Notes under the pieces: model-generated | What the model saw: the letters and a program-made list of their open reading frames with translations, nothing else | Told to the model about the DNA's origin: nothing | Database searches by the model: none | Origin: Lysobacter panacisoli | GTDB lineage: Bacteria; Pseudomonadota; Gammaproteobacteria; Xanthomonadales; Xanthomonadaceae | Assembly (NCBI RefSeq): GCF_009765165.1 | Contig: NZ_VLNU01000001.1 | Location: 1,727,001 to 1,791,000, forward strand | Reading direction: 5' to 3' | Length of the DNA stretch: 64,000 bases | In this document: piece after piece, positions 55,678 to 64,000 of the stretch | Layout of the letters: each line of letters starts with the position of its first letter | How positions within the stretch are numbered: the stretch's first letter is position 1 | Program-made: the position numbers and the translations under genes

Positions 55678-55788
55678 CCCTCCCCCCTCGTGGGGGAGGA
55701 CAGATCGCCGGAGGCGGTCGGGCACGTCGCCCCCTCTTCCGGCGCTTCGCGCCACCTTCTCCCGCGAGGGGAGAAGGGAATCGCAACA
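55678..55788. repeat. CCCTCTCCC-type dispersed element (copy 1)
   Basis: CCCTCCCCCCTCGTGGGGGAGG hairpin-type start, then CCCCCTCTTCCGGCGCTTCG and a CTTCTCCCGCGAGGGGAGAAGG hairpin. Between rsgA and the DUF1704 gene. The second half is repeated almost exactly in copy 2. Confidence 0.85.
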
Positions 55789-55831
55789 GCAACAGCTGCA
55801 GCAATGGCAACGACGACCAGCGTCAATGCGC

Positions 55832-55969
55832 TTCCCCTCTCCCCTTGCGGGAGAGGGACAGGCCGCCGCAGGCGGCCAGGGAGAGGGGTGGGGCGCAGCA
55901 ACGGTACGTCGCTGCGGATCGCCCCCTCATCCGGCGCTTCGCGCCACCTTCTCCCGCGAGGGGAGAAGG
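55832..55969. repeat. CCCTCTCCC-type dispersed element (copy 2)
   Basis: CCCCTCTCCCCTTGCGGGAG hairpin, a GGCCGCCGCAGGCGGCC palindrome, AGGGAGAGGGG, then CCGGCGCTTCGCGCCACCTT and a final CTTCTCCCGCGAGGGGAGAAGG hairpin. The last bases form the AAGGAG ribosome-binding site (55966-55971) of the DUF1704 gene. Together with copy 1 it accounts for the 323-base gap. Confidence 0.85.
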
Positions 55970-55978
55970 AGTAGCGAC

Positions 55979-57241
55979 ATGACCGACCTCGCGCCCGACA
56001 TCGCCCATCACGCCGCGCTCGATGCGCGCATGGTCGAGGCGGCGCGCGAGATCCGCCTGCTCGCGCGGGTGAGCTGGCCGGCGGGGCAGGAACAGCATTT
56101 CCTCGCCGATTACGCGCGCGGCGTGGTCAAGCTGCCGCAGCCGGAGTATCCCAAGCTCGACAACAGCGCGACGCGCGCCGAACTCGACGCCATCGCCGCG
56201 CAGGCCGATCCGCAGCATCCGCTCGGCCAGTACCTGATCGAATCCGCGCGCAGCTGGTCGATCGCCGCCGCGCTGTGCGAGCGTTTGGGCACGCCGGAGG
56301 TCTGCGAGCAGTCGGTGATCCTGTTCGGTCGTCCCGACGAATGCCTGCCCGGCGACGGCCCGACCACGCGCGACGCCGCGCGGCACTTCATTTCCATCGC
56401 CGACGAACTCGACCACGAGCTGATGGCGCCGGCCGAGCACGTCACCATCTCGGCCACCGCGCTGCAGCTGCAATTGCAGCGTGAGCTGGACGATTACTTC
56501 GACGGACGCATGATCGAAGTGGTGCTGGACCCGGACCTGATCGCCAAGGCCGCGGCCGGCGCGACCCGGATCCGCCTGCGCCACGGCGCCGCGTTCAGCG
56601 ACTACGACCGCCACCAGCTGCTGCAGCACGAGGCGTTCGTGCATTCGCTGACCGCGTTGAACGGCCGCGAACAGCCTGTCCTGGCGAGCATGGCCCTGTC
56701 CTCGCCGCGCATCACCGCGACGCAGGAAGGGCTGGCGACCTTCGCCGAGCAGATCACCGGCGCCATCGACATCGGCCGCATGAAGCGCATCAGCCTGCGC
56801 ATCGAGGCGGTGGCGATGGCGTTGGGCGGGGCGGATTTCATCGAGGTCTTCCGCTACTTCCTCGGTGCCGGGCAGACCCCGGAGGACAGCTTCGCCTCGG
56901 CGCAGCGCGTGTTCCGCGGCGTCCCGACCACCGGCGGCCACGCTTTCACCAAGGACACCGTCTACCTGCGCGGGCTGGTCGGCGTGCACACCTTCTTCCG
57001 CTGGGCCCTGCGCGAACAGAAGCTGCAACTGTGCCGCTGGCTGTTCGCCGGCAAGATGACCCTGGCCGACGTGCAGCGCTTCGAGCCGCTGTTCGCGGCC
57101 GGCGTGCTCAAGCCCGCGCGCTGGCTGCCGCAGTGGGTCGCCCGCGCCAACGGCCTGGCCGGGATGCTGGCGTTCTCGCTGTTCGCCAACCGGATCCGCC
57201 TGGACCGGATCGTGGCCGACGGCCACGTACCGGATCTGTGA
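55979..57241 (+). CDS. QEGLA-motif (DUF1704) putative metallopeptidase
   Basis: 420 residues from ATG 55979, with AAGGAG 8 bases upstream inside a dispersed repeat. The family-defining QEGLATFAEQ sits at residues 249-258; HEAFVH (217-222, an HExxxH metal motif) precedes it and the Glu of QEGLA could be the third ligand, the arrangement seen in the MATCAP/DUF1704 metallopeptidases. Bacterial members are annotated as flavohaemoglobin-expression-modulating, but the activity is unproven. Soluble, cytosolic, no signal peptide. Confidence 0.88.
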   Translation: MTDLAPDIAHHAALDARMVEAAREIRLLARVSWPAGQEQHFLADYARGVVKLPQPEYPKLDNSATRAELDAIAAQADPQHPLGQYLIESARSWSIAAALCERLGTPEVCEQSVILFGRPDECLPGDGPTTRDAARHFISIADELDHELMAPAEHVTISATALQLQLQRELDDYFDGRMIEVVLDPDLIAKAAAGATRIRLRHGAAFSDYDRHQLLQHEAFVHSLTALNGREQPVLASMALSSPRITATQEGLATFAEQITGAIDIGRMKRISLRIEAVAMALGGADFIEVFRYFLGAGQTPEDSFASAQRVFRGVPTTGGHAFTKDTVYLRGLVGVHTFFRWALREQKLQLCRWLFAGKMTLADVQRFEPLFAAGVLKPARWLPQWVARANGLAGMLAFSLFANRIRLDRIVADGHVPDL

Positions 57242-57258
57242 CCGCGCGAACCCGCCCC

Positions 57259-57337
57259 GTAGCCCGGGTAAGCGAAGCGCACCCGGGAAACCACGAGCGA
57301 GGGCAAGCCCCGGGTGCGCTTCGCTTACCCGGGCTAC
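57259..57337. repeat. GTAGCCCGGG-type inverted repeat pair
   Basis: GTAGCCCGGGTAAGCGAAGC (from 57259) and its inverse CCCGGGTGCGCTTCGCTTAC CCGGGCTAC to 57337. The right arm is repeated once more in the 110-bp duplication that follows (57418-57447). Confidence 0.85.
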
Positions 57338-57524
57338 TTCGTCCTGGTTTGCGAAAAACGGGCACTGCGGCCCAGCTTCGCCATACCCCTGCGTCCTCGC
57401 CGTTCACTCGAAGCAAGCCCCGGGTGCGCTTCGCTTACCCGGGCTACTTCGTCCTGGTTTGCGAAAAACGGGCACTGCGGCCCAGCTTCGCCATACCCCT
57501 GCGTCCTCGCCGTTCACTCGAAGC
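57303..57524. repeat. Perfect 110-bp tandem duplication upstream of maeB
   Basis: The stretch 57303-57412 is repeated without a mismatch at 57413-57522 (two further bases match). Each copy starts in the right arm of the repeat element and runs on through TTTGCGAAAAACGGGCACTG to CCGTTCACTCGAA. The second copy ends 4 bases before the TAGAAT box of maeB, so whatever upstream control lies in the unit is doubled. With the repeat pair before it, this explains the 320-base gap. Confidence 0.95.
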
Positions 57525-57527
57525 CGC

Positions 57528-57533
57528 TAGAAT
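57528..57533 (+). promoter_or_regulatory. -10 box of maeB (TAGAAT)
   Basis: CGCTAGAATCGG, 28 bases before the maeB ATG. No good -35 hexamer at the right distance. Confidence 0.5.
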
Positions 57534-57561
57534 CGGCGGCCCGTCCGTGGTTTCCGCCCTG

Positions 57562-59865
<2,304 letters not shown>

Positions 59866-59873
59866 GGCCAGCA

Positions 59874-59901
59874 GGCCGTGCGGCGACCGCGCCGCACGGC
59901 C
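59874..59901. terminator. Hairpin terminator after maeB
   Basis: GGCCGTGCGGCG / CGCCGCACGGCC, 12-bp perfect stem, loop ACCG, nine bases after the maeB stop. No T-run. Confidence 0.65.
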
Positions 59902-59993
59902 ACGACCTCCCGTCGGATCGACGGCCGGGAACGCCCGTTTCCCGCCGGCGACGGCTTATGCTCCGGCCAGCGCTTTCCACAAGGAGGTTGGCC

Positions 59994-60200
59994 ATGAAGC
60001 TGCGAACGATCCCGGCCCTGCTGCTGTTGCTCGTCCTCACCGCCTGCGCCACCGACATGTCGCGCACGGCGAGCGTGTCGTCGGCCGCGCCTTCCGCGCA
60101 GGATGCCGCCGCAACTGCCGAAGCCCGCCAGCAGGCGCGCAAGCAATTCCAGGCGAGCCCCATCGTGCATCCGCCCACCATTCCTGTAGGCGATAAGTAA
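59994..60200 (+). CDS. Small lipoprotein
   Basis: 68 residues from ATG 59994 with AAGGAGG upstream. Lipoprotein signal MKLRTIPALLLLLVLTAC (Cys18). The mature 50 residues are Ala/Ser/Gln-rich and end PPTIPVGDK; no fold is evident. A TATGCT -10-like box at 59957 suggests its own promoter. Confidence 0.75.
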   Translation: MKLRTIPALLLLLVLTACATDMSRTASVSSAAPSAQDAAATAEARQQARKQFQASPIVHPPTIPVGDK

Positions 60201-60243
60201 GGTCGTATCGCGAAATCGCGTTCGCGCTGACAGTTTTGCTCGC

Positions 60244-60342
60244 CATCCCCGCGAAGGTGGGGATCCACGCTTGCGCGCATCACGCTCCAGCCAGACCTGA
60301 CGCATCGGACAGTTGGATTCCCGCCTTCGCGGGAATGACGAG
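60244..60342. repeat. Paired hairpin intergenic repeat
   Basis: CATCCCCGCGAAGGTGGGGA at the left and ATTCCCGC CTTC GCGGGAAT at the right, a different sequence family from the two above, likely also a mobile intergenic palindrome. Confidence 0.6.
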
Positions 60343-60360
60343 CAAGGGCAAAAGGTCGCC

Positions 60361-60390
60361 GTAGCCCGGGTAAGCGCAGCGCACCCGGGG
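60361..60390. repeat. GTAGCCCGGG-type element (single arm)
   Basis: GTAGCCCGGGTAAGCGCAGC to CACCCGGGG; only one arm is present here. It lies just beyond the stop of the SLC13-type gene on the - strand. Confidence 0.8.
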
Positions 60391-60397
60391 TCCGTTT

Positions 60398-62224
60398 CTA
60401 GAAGCCAAAGAACAGCGGCACCAGTGCGACCGTCACCACCATGACGAGCACCGCGAGCGGTGTGCCGATGCGGATGAAATCGATGAAGCGATAGCCGCCG
60501 GGACCGACGACGAGTGCGTTCACCGGCGACGACACCGGCGTCATGAACGCGGTCGATGCGGCCAGCGCAACGGTCATCGCGAACGCCTGCGGCGATGCGC
60601 CCATGTGGTCGGCCAACGCCAGCGCGACGGGCGCCATCAGCACTGCGACGGCGGTGTTGGAGATGAACATCCCCAGCACGGCGGTGACGAAGAACAGCGC
60701 TGCGAGCACCACGCGCGGACTGGCCTCGCCGACGGCGCCGAGCAGCACGGAAGCCGCAAGGTCGACGCCGCCCGTGCGCTGCAGCGCGATCGAGAACGGC
60801 AGCACGCCGACGATCAGTACCAGGCTCGGCCAGTGAATCGCGCGATACGCACTGCGCAGGTCGACGCAGCCGAACGCGCCCATCAGCAGGCAACCGATCA
60901 GTGCCGCGTGCACGTTGGGCACGATGCCGGTCACCATCATCGCGATGGTCGCCAGCAGGATCAGCAGCGCGAACGGCGCGCGCGCCGCGGCCGGTGCGAC
61001 GTCGTCGAACTCCGCCGGAAGCCCGAGCAGGATCAATCGGCTCGGACCCGATCCAAGCGCGCGGATCACCGCCCACGGTCCGGCGACCAGTAGCGTGTCG
61101 CCGATCTCGAAGCGCTCGTCGCCGACGTTGCGCACTTCCGCGTTGCGTCCGTGCTTGAGGCCGATCACCGCCAGCTCATGGCGCGCACGCAGCCGTGCCT
61201 GCCGCGCGGTCGCGCCGACCAGCGGCGAATTCGCGGGGATCATCATCTCCGCCATGCCGATGTCGTTGGTGTATCCGGAAAAATAGCTGCCCGACAGCGG
61301 CAACGGTTCCACCCGCAGGCCACGGAACAGCATCACCGAGTCCACGCGCGGATCCTGGATGTCGAGCAGCAATGCATCGCCCGCGCTCACCCGCGCGCCC
61401 ATCGGCGAGGACAGCAGCGTGCGCCCGAACCGTCCCGGCTGTTCCACCGCCAGAACCAGCAGACCCTTGAGCTCGTCGTCTTCCAGTTCCGAAGCCGCAC
61501 GCCCGACCAGCGGCGAATCCTCGCGCACGCGCACCCGGTACGCGCGCGCGGCGAGGGCGTAGTCGTGGATCCAGTCGGCAAGACGCGGCTGGCTGGAGGG
61601 GCCGTGCGTCGTCGCACCGGTCGCGAGCCAACGCCGCGCGATCAGCATGTAGCCGATGGCGACGATCAGCACGATCACGCCGAACGGCGTGAAGTCGAAG
61701 AACTGGAAGCCCTGGTGCGCGTCGCGGATCAGTTCGGCATTGACGACGAGGTTGGGCGCGGTCGCGACGAGCGTCATCATGCCGCTCACCAGCGCCGCCG
61801 CGCTGAGCGGCATCATCAATCGTCCCGGCGCGATCCCGCTGCTGCGGCAGATGCGCAGCACCACCGGGATGAAGATCGCGATCACGCCGGTGGAACTCAT
61901 CACCGATCCGACGATCGCCACTACCGTCATCAGTGCGACGATCAGCCGCGTTTCGCTGTCTCCGGCATGGCGGACGATGAGTTCGCCCAGCCGCTGCGCG
62001 ACGCCGGTGCGCACCAGCCCTTCGCCGATCACGAACAGCAACGCGATCAGCACGATGTTCGGATCGGAGAACCCGGCGATCGCATCGCCGATGTCGATCG
62101 CGCCGGTGAACGGCAGCACCGCCATCATCATCAGCGCGACCACGTCCGTGCGCGGCCGTCCCAGCGAGAACATCACGATCGCGCCCGCCAGCAGGAACAG
62201 GACCAGCTGCAGTTCGGTGGACAT
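60398..62224 (-). CDS. SLC13-type (DASS) transporter with central TrkA-C domains
   Basis: 608 residues. About 11 membrane helices flank two central RCK/TrkA-C regulatory domains (about residues 220-380: YRVRVREDSPLVGRAASELE; IPANSPLVGATARQARLRAR). The first half opens LVLFLLAGAIVMFSLGRPRTDVVAL, and both halves carry the paired SNT-type motifs MSSTGVIAIFIPVVL and ISNTAVAVLMAPVALAL, typical of divalent-anion:Na+ symporters. Substrates in this group include sulfate and dicarboxylates; here unresolved. Inner membrane. Confidence 0.92.
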   Translation of the reverse strand: MSTELQLVLFLLAGAIVMFSLGRPRTDVVALMMMAVLPFTGAIDIGDAIAGFSDPNIVLIALLFVIGEGLVRTGVAQRLGELIVRHAGDSETRLIVALMTVVAIVGSVMSSTGVIAIFIPVVLRICRSSGIAPGRLMMPLSAAALVSGMMTLVATAPNLVVNAELIRDAHQGFQFFDFTPFGVIVLIVAIGYMLIARRWLATGATTHGPSSQPRLADWIHDYALAARAYRVRVREDSPLVGRAASELEDDELKGLLVLAVEQPGRFGRTLLSSPMGARVSAGDALLLDIQDPRVDSVMLFRGLRVEPLPLSGSYFSGYTNDIGMAEMMIPANSPLVGATARQARLRARHELAVIGLKHGRNAEVRNVGDERFEIGDTLLVAGPWAVIRALGSGPSRLILLGLPAEFDDVAPAAARAPFALLILLATIAMMVTGIVPNVHAALIGCLLMGAFGCVDLRSAYRAIHWPSLVLIVGVLPFSIALQRTGGVDLAASVLLGAVGEASPRVVLAALFFVTAVLGMFISNTAVAVLMAPVALALADHMGASPQAFAMTVALAASTAFMTPVSSPVNALVVGPGGYRFIDFIRIGTPLAVLVMVVTVALVPLFFGF

Positions 62225-62372
62225 CGTCGGGCCCGTGCCTCGACCGGTCGGGGCGTCCGCACAATGTAGGCGCGACCGCCATCACCATCCTTCACGCGCC
62301 CTTGGCAAGCGCCGGAGTTGACTGCTGGCCCGAACGGCCGCCGCCGTGGTGGTCCGTACAAGGAGCGTCGCC

Positions 62373-63491
62373 ATGCGTATGCGTCTCGCCGCGAGTGCAG
62401 TGGTCCTGGCCCTCGTTTCCACTGCATGCGGGCCGCGCGATGCACCTCAACCCACGGGCGATGCCGCGCAACCGGCACCCGTGCCGACACCCGCGGCCAC
62501 ACCGCCGGAGCCCGCTGCGACGCCTGCACCGGTGCCGGGCGCGATTCCGGTCACGGTCGACAACTTCGTGCGTGCCGAGTCCGACAGCTACATCGGCTCG
62601 ATGGTCAAGGACGCTGGTGGGCTGGGCAAGCTGCTGCACCGGCGCGAACCGGCGCCGCTCGACAAACAGACCGTCATCCGCCTCAACCGCGACACGCTGT
62701 ACAGCTCGGCGGTGTTCGACCTGGACGCCGGTCCCGCGACGATCACGCTGCCTGATGCCAAGGGGCGCTTCCAGTCGCTCCAGTTCATCAACCAGGATCA
62801 ATACGCGTGGACCGAGTACGGCGCCGGTCCGCACACCGTCGACAGGAAGAAGGTGGGCACTCGCTACGTCGTGGCCGGCATCCGCACGCTGGTCGATCCC
62901 GGCGATCCGAAGGATGTCGAGGCCGTGCATGCGCTGCAGGATGCGATCACCGTGAGCCAGCCAGGCGGGCCGGGGTCGTTCGAGGCGCCGAAGTGGGATG
63001 CGGTCAGTCAGAAGAAGGTGCGCGACGCGCTCCTCGCGTTGGGTTCGACCTTGCCCGATTTCCGGCACGCCTTCGGTTCCAAGGAGCAGGTCGATCCAGT
63101 GCGCCGCCTGATCGGCGCCGGCGCGGCATGGGGCGGCAATCCCGACAAGGACGCGGTCTACCTCAACATCACGCCGACCGGAAACGACGGCAAGACGGTC
63201 TACACGCTGGACGTGAGGGACGTGCCGGTCGAGGCGTTCTGGTCGGTCAGCGTCTACAACGCGCAGGGCTATTACGAGCAGAACGCGTACAACGCCTACA
63301 CCATCAACAACCTCACCGCGAAGAAGGAAGCCGACGGTTCGGTGCGGATCCAGTTCGGCGGCTGCGATGGCAAGATCGCCAACTGCCTGCCGATCGTGCC
63401 GGGCTGGAACTACACCGTGCGCCTGTATCGTCCGAAGGCGGCGATCCTCGACGGCAGCTGGAAATTCCCGGAACCCAAACCCGTCGGCTGA
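62373..63491 (+). CDS. DUF1254/DUF1214-like lipoprotein
   Basis: 372 residues from ATG 62373 with AAGGAG upstream. Lipoprotein signal MRMRLAASAVVLALVSTAC (Cys19), then a Pro/Ala/Thr-rich linker of ~35 residues. The domain matches DUF1254 (VTVDNFVRAESDSYIGSMVK, VIRLNRDTLYSSAVFDLDAG) and DUF1214 at the C-terminus (AFWSVSVYNAQGYYEQNAYN, KIANCLPIVPGWNYTVRLYR). Function unknown; these proteins are exported and widespread. It ends 6 bases from the convergent receptor gene. Confidence 0.88.
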   Translation: MRMRLAASAVVLALVSTACGPRDAPQPTGDAAQPAPVPTPAATPPEPAATPAPVPGAIPVTVDNFVRAESDSYIGSMVKDAGGLGKLLHRREPAPLDKQTVIRLNRDTLYSSAVFDLDAGPATITLPDAKGRFQSLQFINQDQYAWTEYGAGPHTVDRKKVGTRYVVAGIRTLVDPGDPKDVEAVHALQDAITVSQPGGPGSFEAPKWDAVSQKKVRDALLALGSTLPDFRHAFGSKEQVDPVRRLIGAGAAWGGNPDKDAVYLNITPTGNDGKTVYTLDVRDVPVEAFWSVSVYNAQGYYEQNAYNAYTINNLTAKKEADGSVRIQFGGCDGKIANCLPIVPGWNYTVRLYRPKAAILDGSWKFPEPKPVG

Positions 63492-63497
63492 CGGGTT

Positions 63498-64000
63498 TCA
63501 TCCGTCCCAGCCGAGTCCGAGCGTGAAGCCGCGGCCAAGGCCCGGTTCGAAGTAGCGTGCGTTGCCTTCGTTGACGATCACCGAGCCGACGTAGTCGCGG
63601 TCGAACAGGTTGTCCGCGCGCGCGAACGCATGCCAGCCGGTGTTCGCCGCACGCCACTGCAGGCGCAGTGCGAACGTCGCGTAACCGGGCGTGGCATCGG
63701 TGTTGCGGTCGTCGGTGGGCATACCGTCGCTGGCGCGCATCTCCAGTGCGGCGACGGTGCGCGCATCACGCGAGTTCCAGGCCAGTTCCGCGTAGCCGTC
63801 CGCGCGCGGAATGCCGGGAATGCGATTGCCTGCGTCCACCACCTGCAGCTGTTCGACGCCGCCGCTCAGCACGCGATAGCGGAACGCTTCGGTGAAACGC
63901 GCGCGCAGCCAGTTGAAGGTGAGCGCGTACGACCACTGCGGATGCAGGCGGCCATCGAAGCCCGCCTCGATGCCCTCGCGTCGAGTGCGGCCGGCGTTGG
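63498..64000 (-). CDS. TonB-dependent receptor, C-terminal fragment (runs off the window)
   Basis: About 167 codons visible; the frame is open to the window edge, so the N-terminus lies beyond it. The barrel end of a receptor is clear: NAGRTRREGIEAGFDGRLHP with a girdle-type alternation of strands, FARADNLFDRDYVGSVIVNE near the C-terminus and a final GFTLGLGWDG. It belongs to the outer membrane iron/PhuR-like group by these endings, but the ligand cannot be told. Confidence 0.85.
   Translation of the reverse strand, partial: NAGRTRREGIEAGFDGRLHPQWSYALTFNWLRARFTEAFRYRVLSGGVEQLQVVDAGNRIPGIPRADGYAELAWNSRDARTVAALEMRASDGMPTDDRNTDATPGYATFALRLQWRAANTGWHAFARADNLFDRDYVGSVIVNEGNARYFEPGLGRGFTLGLGWDG

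Overview
High-GC Gram-negative chromosome, most like a Xanthomonadaceae bacterium of the Lysobacter/Xanthomonas group. The pointers are large TonB-dependent receptors next to carbohydrate enzymes, the engB/cytochrome c4/dsbA gene order, a plant-type GshA, MaeB with a phosphotransacetylase-like domain, and families of GC-rich dispersed palindromes. No rRNA, tRNA, CRISPR array, transposase or phage gene was recognised; the window is chromosomal core interleaved with small accessory patches.

Layout. 1-2.7 kb: the C-terminal part of a cadherin-repeat, calcium-binding giant surface or secreted protein, translationally coupled to a protein that aligns with HlyC-type toxin-activating lysine acyltransferases. 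2.9-5.8 kb: a TonB-dependent receptor. 5.9-10 kb: an endonuclease/exonuclease/phosphatase-fold protein, two DsbA-type oxidoreductases, a dihaem cytochrome c4 and, divergently, engB. 10.2-25.4 kb: a maltodextrin/starch utilisation locus with a TonB-dependent receptor, tandem-domain esterase, GH13 alpha-glucosidase, six-hairpin glycosidase, MFS sugar transporter, secreted GH13 amylase, S9 peptidase and LacI-type regulator. Two identical 18-bp sites with a LacI-type palindromic core sit in the two control regions of this locus. Upstream of the regulator lies a 42-bp/84-bp tandem repeat array.

25.9-30.5 kb: VIT1/CCC1-like transporter, gshA, TPR membrane protein, secreted amidohydrolase. 30.5-33.3 kb: six small orphan genes on the + strand, two of them lipoproteins, forming an accessory patch. 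33.4-40.7 kb: TPR lipoprotein, ppc, a DUF4136-like lipoprotein and the glutathione-dependent formaldehyde detoxification pair adhC-fghA. 40.7-46.3 kb (- strand): small hypothetical protein, DegV protein, HCCA-isomerase/DsbA-like protein, DUF1761 protein and two coupled amidohydrolases. 46.4-51.6 kb: AMP nucleosidase, small secreted and envelope proteins, a glutaredoxin-rhodanese fusion and a polysaccharide deacetylase. 51.7-54.3 kb (- strand): alanine-type aminotransferase, SGNH hydrolase and methyltransferase in a tight operon. 54.5-60.2 kb: rsgA with an anomalous start, a QEGLA-motif (DUF1704) protein, maeB and a small lipoprotein. 60.4-64 kb: SLC13-type transporter, a DUF1254-like lipoprotein and the C-terminus of another TonB-dependent receptor.

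How it fits together. The sugar locus gives a complete inferred route: the receptor brings maltodextrins across the outer membrane, secreted amylase and the six-hairpin enzyme trim them, the MFS carrier imports the products and the alpha-glucosidase finishes the job, under one LacI-family repressor. The non-coding space is unusually repeat-rich: GTAGCCCGGG-type inverted repeats (six places), CCCTCTCCC-type elements (three), a perfect 110-bp tandem duplication at the maeB promoter, and a triplicated hairpin behind amn.
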